Shown piece by piece: positions 33,563-45,350 of a stretch of 64,000 bases of DNA (positions within the stretch are counted from its first letter, which is position 1; each line of letters begins with the position of its first letter). Under the pieces are notes generated by a model. The model was not told the origin of the DNA. It was given only the letters and a program-made list of their open reading frames with translations, and did not search any database. The position numbers and the translations under genes were made by a program. Source of the stretch: Dichetophora obliterata (taxonomy: Eukaryota; Arthropoda; Insecta; Diptera; Sciomyzidae); NCBI GenBank assembly GCA_963920525.1, contig OY986437.1, positions 61,355,330-61,419,329 of the forward strand. Direction: 5' to 3'.

Positions 33563-35310
33563 AAAAATTAGTACCAAAAATCTCAGAAAATAGAATTATA
33601 TAGGTTACATTTTCTTTATGTGGATACTAGACTCCTTTATGCCTTTTCCTTCCCTGGAATTGGCTTTTGTCAATTCTTTTTTTTTTGAGATATATACAGT
33701 GTAGTCTTTGGGTCACAAGAAAGCTTTGAAGCTGCGAAAATCTGGAAATATAAAGAAAAAGTCCAAAAAATTCCCTCTGCTCATACAAAAGTTTGATAAA
33801 CTCTTAAAAAAAAAAAAAACAAAACAAAACTCCTTGACTATTATGAAGTGAAAGTCTCAGAGAAAACTTCAAGTCTCAGAGCAAACTACAGCCTGTATGT
33901 ATTCCATGTAAACTATCATAAGTCACTCCAAAGGTGGGTACATGGTTTCATGTTTGCTACGAGACAAATAGCTGCGTCCTTTTTCCTATTTGTTTCTTCT
34001 AGACTCAATTGTCACCTCCCAAAACATGTCACTAGATGTTATTTTCAAAAACATTTTCCAATTTAAACGTAGATCTTCATTCTTGTTTTTATGCTGTAAA
34101 TTTTCTTGGCAGCAACTTTACACACACTATAACAGTGCTACGTCAATGTGGGGCACTATGAGGTAGTGTCTTTGGGCCATTAGCTGTGGTGGCATTAAGT
34201 CATCTCGTTGTTGTTATTGTTGCTGCTGTTACTGTAGCGCAGTTTTGTAGCAACACATATTTTCTTTTGTAACTTTTGTCGTTATTGCTACATTTTTGCT
34301 ACAAATGCAGTTCCTTGTCAATTCGTATTTAAATGTCGTCGTCGTTGTCCTTCTTTCTTGTTCTTGCCATTGTCGTCCTGGTTCTAGTCTGGATATTTTT
34401 CAACGTGTTTTTGTAGTTGTGTTGCATTTTTTGTTCTTTGCTATGTTTTGGTTTTCTTTTGTAGTGTTCAATCGAAACTTGGATTACTTTTACATGTTGT
34501 CTGCATTGTTATTTCTTGGACAGAGTAATTGGGTGGAACTTTTTTGTGGAAATGTCTACTTAAGAAAGCTTTGGTAGTAGATTGCAGACAGGAAGCGATA
34601 AACTTAGGCTTTCTTTAGAACATGTGTTTTTATTTCAATTCTATAAATAAATTTCAATTAAAGTTGATTAATTCCCTGTTTCTCAAACTTCAGTCCAAGG
34701 AACACTGGCGTTCGTTCGAATGACTTGTGTTTCATGAAATTACTACTGAATATGGTATAATTAGTTAAGAAAATATGGAAATTATTTTGGTTTCTTATCA
34801 CAATAACAACAAATTTATATAAATAATAAATAGGTGAGGGTACATAGCCCCTAGGGAATATGTATAGCCCCTAGGAAATGTTACTCAATTTTTAATTTGG
34901 GAGTGTGTCCCCTTATTCGTTGAATGTGTCACCAGTTCGTTGAATGGGGACAAAAATTCAAAATCGAAAAATTTCGCATTTGGTATGCAATACAAATGCT
35001 AATGGTTCAGCGGAAAACAATTAAAAAATCATTTTGTAAATATCTGTATTAATGAAACTATGCGAGATTTTTAAACTTTACCAATTTAATTGCAAAAAAT
35101 ATGGTAGTTTTACATTTCAAAAGAAGAAAAAAATTTTTTAAAATTTCGTGATATTTATAAAAGAAAAGAGTATGCAGAATTGTTTTAAGGAATTTTCAGA
35201 TCACGAAAATTGATAGTTTTCCCAAGATATTATTTCGCAAAAGAAATTACTTCAACCTTTAATAGAAACCTTAAAACTCAAATATTAACAAATTTTTGCA
35301 GATAAAAAAA
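33563..35310. other. Non-coding stretch, host-like in part
   Basis: Open frames around 33848 and 34296 are short and low-complexity (runs of Val, Phe, Cys), so no gene is called. 33.9-34.6 kb contains GTTGTTGTTATTG-type runs as in fly introns. Around 34840-34880 the word ATAGCCCCTAGG(A/G)AA occurs twice in tandem. Confidence 0.4.
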
Positions 35311-35905
35311 TTTTGGTCTCATCGATTTCCATAAATTTTAAAAAATTTCTTGAGAAATGTATTTGTTTTCAGTTTACAAGGTCTTATATGTTTTTTTTTC
35401 ATAAACAAAAAGTAACAACGTTTATTATAAGGTTGGTTTTTGTGAAATTTCGTGCATTTCGTATGAAAATAATGCACAAAATATTACTAAAGTATAAAAG
35501 GCACAAATAAAATTCGGTCTCTTGGATTTTTCTATTTTTTTTTTTTGTGCATTTTTGGTTGATGCATCTCCTTTTTGTTCCCAAAATATTGTTAGTCCCT
35601 TTTTTTTGGTCTCATCGATTTCCATAAATTTTAAAAATTTTCTCGAGAAATGTATCTGTTTTCAGTTAACAAGGTCTTATTTGTTTTTTGTTTTTTTTTT
35701 GCATAAACAAAAAAGTAACGACGTGTATTATAAGCTTGGTTTTTGTGAAATTTCGTCAATTTGGTATAAAAATAATGCACACAAAATTACTAAAGTTTGA
35801 AAAGCACAAAAAAAAGTCGGTCTCTTCGATTTTTCTAATTTTTTTTTTGTGTATTTTTGATTGATGTATCTCCTTTTTGTTCCCAAAATTTTATGTGCCC
35901 CTCTT
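35311..35905. repeat. Tandem duplication, 293-bp period, 2 copies
   Basis: The word GGTCTCATCGATTTCCATAA starts at 35315 and again at 35608. The two units align along their length, including ATGTATYTGTTTTCAG and CATCTCCTTTTTGTTCCCAAA blocks, with point differences and varying T-runs. No coding content; the small ORFs in it are duplicates of each other. Confidence 0.88.
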
Positions 35906-36687
35906 TACAAAAACAAAAGTAATTATGTTTTTATTATTATTATTTTTTTGTGAGCAGTTGTATGGAAATATGCATTTTAGAGTTAAACACAAACAAAACC
36001 TAGCAAAATGAACTTTCTCGCAATTTTTTTTTTTTCCTTTTATCAATTTGTGTCAAGAAAGATGAAAAAAAAATTAAATATATATATATAAATAGTTATA
36101 GATTATCTTATAATTTTAACAACTAAACTGATTTCAATTAAATTGATCCTGAAGGTAGGCAATCAATCATTTTATAATAGTTGCAGTTTCAAACATAAAG
36201 TGTATTTTAAACAAAGCAGCTCAACAAAAATAAAAATTTTTTTGCGGATTAAAAATATTAAATAGTTAAATTCATTACTTAGTTTCAAAATTTTTTAAAT
36301 GTTTTAAATTTCATTTCTAATTTTTATGCTCTGATGAAGGCATCCAAAGTGAGCCGAAATATTGGAAATATAGGAATAAAAAAACAAAAAATCTAAACAT
36401 AAAAGTTTTTGTCTTTTTTTACACGGCCACAGCCCAATTTTTACCAACATCCAAGAAAAATATTAAAACAAAACCAAAATGTATAATAGAAAAAGAAGTT
36501 GAAAAGTATATAAAAGTAGTTGATGATATCCATGATACTAATTCTAAAAAATTATTTCATTTATAATACAATTCATAATTTACTCATTGTCCATGACCAA
36601 AATATTTTACTTATTTATGCTTTAGAAGTTTGATTTCTGCAACTGGAACTTAAATAAAGTGTACCTGAAAGTAGGCTGTAATTTTTT

Positions 36688-37320
36688 ATTTGTATCTCCC
36701 ATACAAAACCACGTAAAACACTATTATCTGTCCAAGGGAGCTACTCCAAGTATCTGACCGATTCAGACCATTTTCAATATACATCTATTTTCATATTTGT
36801 TTAGCTTTCTGATCAAGTGTCGTTAAAATCGGCAAAGATTTGTATGTACCTTCAAAATCAGGTGAAAAATGAATATATGTCTAGGGGAGGTACCACTACG
36901 GACCATCTGATTTAAACAATTTTCAGCACACATATATAACTTTATTTTTTCAGTCTCTCGACCAAGTTTCGTTAAGATCAGCAAACCTTTGTATGCACCT
37001 CCCATACAAAATCAGGTGAAAATTGTATATAGGTACCCCTACGTACTAGCGTACGTAATAGCGGAAGTACCCCTATGTACCCACTGTTTTAAACAATTTT
37101 CAGCACACATATATAACTTTATTTTTCTAGTCTTTTGACCAAGTTTCGTTAAGATTGTATGTACCTCCCATACAAAATCATGTAAACAATTGATATAGGT
37201 TCAAGGAAGGTACCCCTAGGAACTGTCTGACTTCAACCATTTTAAAAATTTTTCTTAATTAGCTTAAACTAACCAGGCACACAAAATTTCATTATCATAG
37301 AATCACTCCTTCTATTTTTG
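36688..37320. repeat. Minisatellite-like tandem repeat, about 150-165 bp period, 4 copies
   Basis: Units starting near 36690, 36841, 36991 and 37157 share TGTACCTCCCATACAAAATC, GGTACC(C/A)CTA, TTTAAACAATTTTCAGCACA and CAAGTTTCGTTAAGAT blocks. The first unit is the most diverged; the third has an extra TACGTACTAGCGTACGTA palindrome. The last unit fades out after about 37240. Confidence 0.85.
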
Positions 37321-37869
37321 TTCATCATTTATATGGAGTCACCGCACTGTGCGCTTGGGAGATTTTCCCTTGTACGGAATTCTGTTATCACCATTTCATA
37401 CAAGGCAAATCAGTTTTTTTTCTACTGCGTCTACGGACTACGTCTTCTTTTTTTTCGACTTATTACCGCTCAATAAAAGGTCATGGTCCCAAATATAATT
37501 TTTAGGATTTTTTCTATTTCAAGCGGTCATAATCCGAAATTTTAAATTTGATATTATGTCCCTTGTTGCCCATATTATGGCCCATCACCTAATAAATACT
37601 ATGAAGTTTTTAGTTATTTATTTTAGTTTGTATGTTAATTCATTATAGAGGCATATCTATATCTAACTCATTTCACGCCAAAATTACAATTTTTTCTTAT
37701 GACACCGTTATGGAAAAAATTATATATTTTGAAAGGTATCCAGGAGGGTCATCAAACCACATTTTTTTAAAAAGTTTATTTTTTTTTTATTTTATTTTAT
37801 TCAATCAACTATTAACATTTATTGTTATACAGTTACTGTTAGTACATAATTTAATCGTAGGTTATAAAA

Positions 37870-40665
37870 CTAATTCAGCATGATATCATTTTTAAATGCT
37901 ACCCTATTTTGGGTGATTTCAATCGAGCTGCAGATAATGTTGAACGTTTTGGCCATAATGTAAACCGGGTCACATTTGCCATAATAAGTTCTTCTGTAGG
38001 GTATATATAACAATTGCCTTTGCCTAAAATTTCTTTCAGGTGCATAAAATTTAAAAAGAGATAGAAGTGGAGCACAATCAATATGATTCATCACTACATC
38101 CCGAGCAAATAAGGCGAGAAAATACTTTCGCCGGAACTCCAAAGACTTTAGTCCAAGAAGAGCACATCGCGCTTCATAGGAAGGCATAAAATCCCAGTGG
38201 AGCTTGCGAATTGCTAACCTAGTGAAACGCCTTTGAATATTTTCAATTCTTTTAATATGTATATAATATTTAGGGTCCCAGATAACACAATTATACTCTA
38301 AAACCGACCTTACAGTTGAAAAGAAAATGGTTCTCACGGTAAAGGGATCGCAGAACTCTTTCGTATTGCGCGATAAAAATTTCGCTCAAATAAAACCCCT
38401 AAGTCTTTCTTCAAGTCGACTCTCTCGATCAATACCGTAAGAACCTTCGAAAAGTTGATTCTTCATAGAAAAAGACATTACATTACATTTAGACACATTA
38501 AAATGCAATTTATTGGTCTCGCACCAAAATTGGAGACTATCCATGTCACGTTGAAGCAATAGGGAGTCTTCGTGAGAGTCCACACATCCAAAGATCTTTA
38601 CATCATCAGCATACATCAGGCACTCAGAAAAGCGAACATAACTCGGAAGATCATTGATAAACAGAACAAACAACAGATGACCTAGGTGGCTACCTTGGGG
38701 TGCCCCAGAATAATTGTCAATGTATTAAGATAAATTATTACCAATTTTAACATATTGTTGACGACCAACAAGGTAGCTCTCTAACCATAGAAGTAGCGAG
38801 GAATGGAATCCGAGGCTACTTAGCTTATTAATCAAAACAAAGTGTTGAACTCTATCGAAAGCCTTTGCGAAATCCGTGAATATGACGTCTACTTGATGAC
38901 TTTTTTCCATATTATTGGACAGAAAGTGTGTAAAAAGAGTTAGATTAGTAGAGGTAGATTTACCTGACACAAATCCATGCTGCATCTCAGGTAATCTGGT
39001 TTTAATGGAGTTATAAATTTTATTTTTTACGAAAGATTCTAAAATTTTAGGAATAAGTGGTAATTTAGCTATCGGTCGATATTTTGCCTTGATCCCGATT
39101 TAAAAATTGGAGTAATTGCCGATATCTTCCAGATGTCTAAAAATTTCCCTTCTCGGAGTGACGTATTGAAAATATGAGTCAACGGCTTACACAAGGCAAA
39201 AACACAGTTTTTAAGAAATATGGGCGGAATATTATCTGGCCCACAACCCTTTTTAACATCAAGACTTACTACAGCTTCAAAGACATCATACTCCGAAAAG
39301 GAGATGCAGCCAAGGTCCGTAATTGGTACATCGACGGGCGTAACACGATCATGATTGTTAGAAGCATTATCACAAGCATAATTTGATTGAAAAAAGAAAG
39401 CAAATAACTCACTAATATCTTGGAGGTTATCCGAACATTTATCAAGATAAAACATATTTTTAGGAAGGCCCCAGGTATTTTTTTATTATTCAAAAAAGTC
39501 AAATATTATTTAGGATTACTTTTTATATTTGATTCTAAAGCAAGTAAATAACTTCTATACAAAAACTTTTTAAGAATCTCATAATTTGTGCGTGCCTGGC
39601 AATATTCATGACGGAGTATAATATTTTTCTTAAATTTCTTATATTTTTTATTCATAATATTTTTTAGATTAGCAAGACGCTTATTATACCAACTAGGTTT
39701 ATTGCTCATGTTGACTTTTTTCAAAGGTACAAATTTCTTAAACGTCTCATTAATGACATTAATTAATAAATCAAAATTATCTTGTAGACAATTACCAAAG
39801 ATTGTGCACCAATTTATACTATTTAAGTAATCTAATATTACAGTATAATTAGCCTTCGCAAATGCAAATTCAAAAACACTCTCACCATGGAGTGCATTTT
39901 TTAGAGCCAGAATATCAAATTGAACTAAAAGAGCAGTGTGATGGACGCTGTTATTAGACAAAGGGCAAATTGCTTCAGAACAGCATACATTAAACTCTAA
40001 ATCCGAAAAAACTAAATCTAATATGTTGTTTAAGGCATTTCGAATAGAATTAATTTGATACAACCCAATAGATGGAATAGAATCTAAAAAATCTACTTCG
40101 GACCCATTAGCTGGTATGTTTGGAGTTAAAGCTGAAAAATTATCAGAATAGGTCCAGTTTGCTTTGCTTAAATTGAAATCACCCAATAACAATGGATACT
40201 CATTATCTTTAAGACGCTCTACAATTTTAAATATATTAAAGAAATGCAATGAGTAAATATCACTAGTAGAATTAGGCGGTATATATGAGCAGAAGATGTA
40301 GAAACATATTAGTTTGGAGCTTTTGCCCCAATTCGGTTGGACTGGAATATCAACTTTAACACATAACTGCTTCACGGTCCCTGTGGTTTGTAGCAATGGA
40401 ACCTCTTGACAAGAATATGATGAGCGAACGGCTATTAATGTACCACCACCACGATCAAAGCCAGTAGCAACAGGACAACGATCTCGGCGAAAAACTACAA
40501 ACCAACTGTCAAAGAACTCCGATGAAAATATGTCTTTATGCAGCCAGGTTTCAGTCAGGGCGATGATATCGAACGAGCTACCGATACAGCAGCATTAAAC
40601 GTGGATGATTTAATTGCGCATTCCTCCAGCATTCTGATAGTAAATAGCGAATTTATTTAGAGTCG
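37870..40665 (-). pseudogene. CR1-like ORF2 (endonuclease + reverse transcriptase), broken into several frames
   Basis: The endonuclease starts YYQNAGGMRN (about 40655) and has IALTETWLHKDIF, RRDRCPVATGFDRGGGTLI, GDFNLSKANW and NSVHHTALL. It is readable in one frame from 40396 to 39506. Reverse transcriptase pieces follow: GCGPDNIPPIFLKNC (39455-39069), QHGFVSGKSTSTNLTLF and FTDFAKAFDRVQH (38985-38725), APQGSHLGHLLF and YADDVKIF (about 38700-38590), and a C-terminal part (LEYNCVIWDPKYY) from 38337 to the stop at 37870. At least four frameshifts, plus sequence loss near 38340-38390. Confidence 0.88.
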
Positions 40666-40719
40666 GAATTAGATCACTTAATGCAGTGTCTGAGCCGACG
40701 GAACTAGCAGATTTTTTTA

Positions 40720-41607
40720 ATTATCCATAAAGGGTCTTAAACGAACACCCATTGGCCAGAAATTGGAATTGTATACAATTTTGGTAAGCTGAGGTGGAAT
40801 TGCGATTTTGAAATTACATGAGTTCGCAGTATTTTCATCTCTTTTGTTTAAACGAAAACAAGCAATTGTTGAAGCATCAACATTGGCTTTAGTAGCAATA
40901 TAATTTTTAATATCTTGATACGTAGTTGATGATTTAAATCTGGATACATGAAACCATTTTCTACGTACGAGAACATCAAGAACGTCATTTTCATTTTGTA
41001 TTCGGCCAGTTATATATCGTTTTTTTTTTTATATTTATCTCCACAATTTTGTACAGCATTATTTAATGTCAGCACTTGGGAGGATAAATTATTCCCAGTG
41101 GGTATTTTAGCAATGTTAATGTCATTAGAGGCTGCAGCTACAGATGGATATAACAGCTTTGAATTCGTCACCGAGTTAACAGCATTTGTAGAAATTTTAT
41201 TTACAACTTCACTAGCAGAGTTATCATCGCCAGAATAAACTTCACTTGCTGTTTTAGACTTAACAGCTTTAATTGGAGTAGAAACATTTCTAATAAAATT
41301 TCCAGAGCGTGTATTGTCAGCCACCGTAGAAGAGTTTAAGATACACACAGGTCTAGAACTCTCATTGACTGCAAGAGTCTCCAGATTCTCACTATCCATA
41401 TTCATAGGCACAACAACAACATCAGCAACTGCAGCAGACAAAGCATCCAACAGCAAGCGAATGAGAGGAAGGTGAATCGTAGCGGCTCGCGTTAGAAGAC
41501 GCATCATCAATCGCAGCAAAAGGTTTCGAGTTAATAATTGCAGGTCTATTGTTATTGTTATTGTTATAAAAATGCCTATGTTTGTTACTCAGAAACATTA
41601 AAATCAT
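40720..41607 (-). pseudogene. LINE ORF1 C-terminal part, frameshifted
   Basis: On the minus strand, MILMFLSNKHRHFY with a poly-Asn run starts at 41607, shifts frame near 41510, and continues as a Ser/Asn/Val-rich linker to about 41010. A further frameshift leads to a C-terminal domain with KWFHVSRFKSSTTYQDIKNY, IACFRLNKRDENT and SNFWPMGVRLRPF (about 40950-40730). This resembles the conserved C-terminal domain of CR1/L2-type ORF1 proteins and corresponds in position to the part after the TAG in the ORF1 at 15260-16156. Confidence 0.6.
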
Positions 41608-41619
41608 CTATACTTTTTT

Positions 41620-44030
41620 AAAGAATATTTTGTTTTAAAAAAATGTATTTAGGGGGTGTGGATTAAACTCTTAATAGCACAGGTCTTTTAGACGCGTATA
41701 TATATTTCGATGTTGGTGTTTTTTAGAAAGGATGGGAAAGATCAGTAGTTCCACTTGTAAAATTCTATTAATATGATACCTGCAGTAATAACACATGATT
41801 GCTTAGGTATGAATAGCTTAGTTTTCTTAAGGTTACATTGCACGTTTGAAAAAAATGTAACTCAATTTAAAACATTTATTTTGAATTGACTACAATACAT
41901 AGAGACTTAAGTTTTTTACGTAAATAGTACAAAAAAAACAGTATTGCAAAATATTTTGGTATTCGTTTTTAAAAGCGCCTTGTTCTTCGTTTTCAGCCGG
42001 GGTCATAAGGGTACTTGACGCTACATTCTATACTAGAATTACTAAGTATATAACTAAAATATTTTGGAATATTTTTTTTTATTATATACGTAAAAATGAA
42101 GTCTCTGTGTATTATAGACTATCCAAAATAAATGTTATAAATGCAGTAAAAAGACAAAAAATCCCTTTGTTTTGTAGTTTTATTATAATATATGTTTTAA
42201 TTTGACCCTTTTTCTTTTTATAACGTCTAATGTAGAGCCTGCAATTTTGAGTTGTTTTGGCGATTCCAGAATTTTCGGTATTGCAAATTTCAATACCGGA
42301 ATTGCAACTGACTGAAAAAAATTGTAAAAGTAAAATAGTTTTTAAAACTAAGTGCTAAATTGAAACCTTTCCTTATGAATTGTGGAGAGTGTTAGGTAAC
42401 TTTTTTCAAAGAGAAAAGTATTTACTCATATATTTAATTTCTTTCCAACTGTCACAGATATTATTTGTTTTATTTTCTCCAAACCCTTTTTCATTTCAAA
42501 AACACTGTGAGAAAAGGCATTCGTGTATTAGAAACATGTCACAGTTCTTTCGTTTCAAAGCATTGCGTTTCAAATCATTTCATTTCCTCTCAAAGTTCTC
42601 TAATTATAAACAAACAACTTAATGAGTGCAAATTTAAACGTTTGTTTGTCAGTTGTACATTTTCTGCTACAACAAAATCAGTTAAGCAGAAGCAACAGCT
42701 ACAAATATCTTACTGAAATATGAGATTCTAAGGAATTTACTGCTTGAGTATAGCAAAGCAGCGTTATCTTAGCTTTTTCTGAAGCTTAATAAGCTTTAGT
42801 ATTTAGTACTTATATTACAAAAGCTCAGTTCCAGCTTTATTGTTGTTGTTGTTGTGCTTAGCACACCTTCTTTCGCCCATCGTCTTCCTTTTAGTCCTTA
42901 GCTGAGTCGAAGCAACTTGTCATTTTCGCCTGTCTTAATCATTCGGATGCTCGTCTCTTATTTCCACATCACCACTTGCTTTTCCAGCGTGTGAATCTTT
43001 CAGGATTTTGGAACTTTGCTAAATACTCGAATTTTTTCAAAGCAAGCAAAAAAGCAGTAAGATTCTTTAATGTACCTCCGCTCAACGACATTTATGCATT
43101 CTACTTCCACAACTTTATCTTAGTTGCTTTTTCTCTACATTTTTTTTTTCTAGTTTTTTCTTAAGCATTATCTACTATGTCTTGCTCGTTTCTCGACTCT
43201 TGTAATTTATGTGAGTTTAGAACTTTGTACATTCGTCATTTGTATAAAAAGCAAATAAATTTATTTTCAACTCCAAAGTGAAAATTTTCTTGCCAAGGAA
43301 AATGCGTTTGTTGGTGGTGGTGGTGGTGGTGGTGGAGGTGTAGGTACTCGAAGTCGCTAGTTTATACATCATCCAGCTGCAGGCTTAAATAATGATGCCA
43401 CAACGTCTGAAGTTTGAGCTTTGCAAATAATGGTAGATAATTATTTTGGAATTCGTCGTTTGAAATGTTTTTTTATTATAATTTTACTTTGCTTTTTGTG
43501 GTACATTTTAATTGCCTGTGTGGGGCATTATAACAGTGTTTATTTAAGAGGGTTTTTTTACGCTTTTTTCCTAACCGATTAACTGCTTTTCCTTGTAATA
43601 GTAGGGTTGAATCTTAATAAGAATTAACTAATTAGCAATGAAAAATGTTCGTAATTAAGAAAAATAAAAAATTTTGGTATGAATTTTATTTGTGTTCATT
43701 TGAGAAGGATATAAAAAAAATCTCTTGGTTTCTTATATCAAAATTTAATTCTGATGATTATTTTCGAGAGTGGATTGCAATGCCGGTGAAGAAGGTATTT
43801 ATTAAAACTTATTGATATTTACCATCAATTGAAATTTTTATAAAAAAAAAAAATTTTGTATAAAAACTTTTTGTCCGTCTGAGAGATTCGGGAAAAGAGA
43901 TTGTCTTAAATATTTCTTAAATAACCTGAAACCGGTTTTGATAACTCTGATTTTTCAAAACCCCGCAAATTAAACGACTTTTTTAAAATTTTCTTACAAT
44001 TATGCTTTTTGTTTTCTATCGCTATCTTAG
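41620..44030. other. Non-coding stretch, host-like
   Basis: No protein-like ORF. 42.7-43.4 kb is less AT-rich and holds a GTT run (about 42841-42855) and a GGT run (43313-43340). It may be unique intergenic or intronic DNA between two LINE insertions. Confidence 0.4.
43313..43340. repeat. (GGT)n microsatellite
   Basis: About nine GGT units, followed by the imperfect GGAGGTGTAGG. Confidence 0.95.
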
Positions 44031-44109
44031 CTTTCTATAATGCTTACAGTTGTGTTGTTAGCTATATTGTCTCTTGCATCAAGTGATGTCCACAATACCA
44101 TGATTTGCG

Positions 44110-45350
44110 TTCTTTGTAAGCAACATTCGGGACTGAACATTGTTCATTTCAATGCTAGAAGTCTCAATGATATTAAATTAAATTGTGTTTGGTACTGCTT
44201 CGGAAATTCTCGTGTTGATGTCATTTGTGTCTCCGAAACGTGGTTTCACAAAGACATCAGTGACTCTTGTTTGAGTTTAAAAAATTATAATTGCGAAATA
44301 GCTCGCAATGACCGAATTAATGGAAAAGGTGGGGGTGTTGCTATTTACTGCAAAAACTATTTGAATGTTAGTCTGTTAGGGATGTCCAGTGGATCAGAGG
44401 TTGAATTTCTTAATGTTGAAATTTGTGATAATCGTGCCAAAGTGTTTTTTTCGTGTGTGTATAATCCGTATCGTAATTGTTGCTTGGATCGTTTTTTTGC
44501 TAGTGTGTCAAATTTATCAATTGACTATGATCATTTTGTTATATGTGGAGATTTCAATATAAACATTTTATCGATAGATTATCTTGTTAGGCATATTTTC
44601 GACAAACTTGCTGAGGTTGGACTTCATACAGTAAATACAAGCATACCTACTCGTTACGCCACTAACGCTTCTCCGAGTTTATTGGACCTTTTTGTTGTCT
44701 CTGATGTTTCTAATGTTTTGCTTTTTGACCAACTTTCTCTTATTTCTGACCACGATCTTATTTTTTGTTCTTTAAATATAAATCTCACACCAAATGAAAC
44801 GAAAGGAACTTTTTATTTTCGTGACTATAAATCTGTCGATTATGCATCTTTGTTTAATGATCTATCTTCAATAAATTGATCTGATTGTTGGTTTTTTAGT
44901 TCTGTTAATGAAATTTTAAATTTCTTCGTTACTATAATTTGTGCATTGTTTGACTTACATGTTCCATTAATTTCTCGTCGTGTTTCAGATAAATATTGTC
45001 CTTGGTTTACAAATAATGTTAAGTTGGCTCTAAAAAAACGTAATAAAATGTATGATCGTTGGAGAAGAAACCCCTCAGTAGCAAATTGGGAGCAACACAA
45101 AAGAGCTGGAAATGCAGCTAACTTGTCTGTTAAATTAGCAAAACGTAAGTTTTTCATGTCTAAACTAGATTCTGGACAACCATCAAAAAAGCTTTGGAAC
45201 AACTTAAGACTTGCTAGGGTATGTAATGTTAAGACGGACGAGTGTCAGGTGGACCCTAATATTCTTAATGTGTATTTTATTACAAGCACTTCATCTACAC
45301 AAATAGCGTCTACTGTTAGTATAAGATTTAATAATTCTGTAAGTCCATTT
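44110..45350 (+). pseudogene. Jockey/I-like ORF2, endonuclease half
   Basis: Starts SGLNIVHFNARSLNDIKLN (Asn of the APE fold) and has ICVSETWFHKDI (catalytic Glu), GGGVAIYCK, ICGDFNINIL and LISDHDLIFC (Asp/His pair). After a TGA at about 44877 the linker continues in another frame (CPWFTNNVKLALKKRNKMYD... to KTDECQVDPNILNVYF) until the LINE insertion at 45351. The intact endonuclease motifs suggest modest age. Confidence 0.85.

Larger units (their letters stand above)
37785..41607 (-). mobile_element. CR1-like LINE on the minus strand, long but decayed, AAATA tail
   Basis: Read on the minus strand: ORF1 remains (41607 to about 40700), ORF2 (about 40660 to 37870), then a short 3' part ending in AAAATAAAATAAAAA near 37785-37800. 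It retains more of ORF1 and ORF2 than the copy at 31.6-33.5 kb and is of the same family. No PHD-type N-terminus was found, so it is probably 5' truncated inside ORF1. Confidence 0.85.

Noticed and set aside
34296..34577. 93-codon open frame with hydrophobic stretches
   Set aside because: Val/Phe/Leu runs come from GTC/GTT and TTT repeats; no motif or gene context.
36688..37320. CRISPR-like array
   Set aside because: Long diverged units without short identical repeats and unique spacers; eukaryotic minisatellite.
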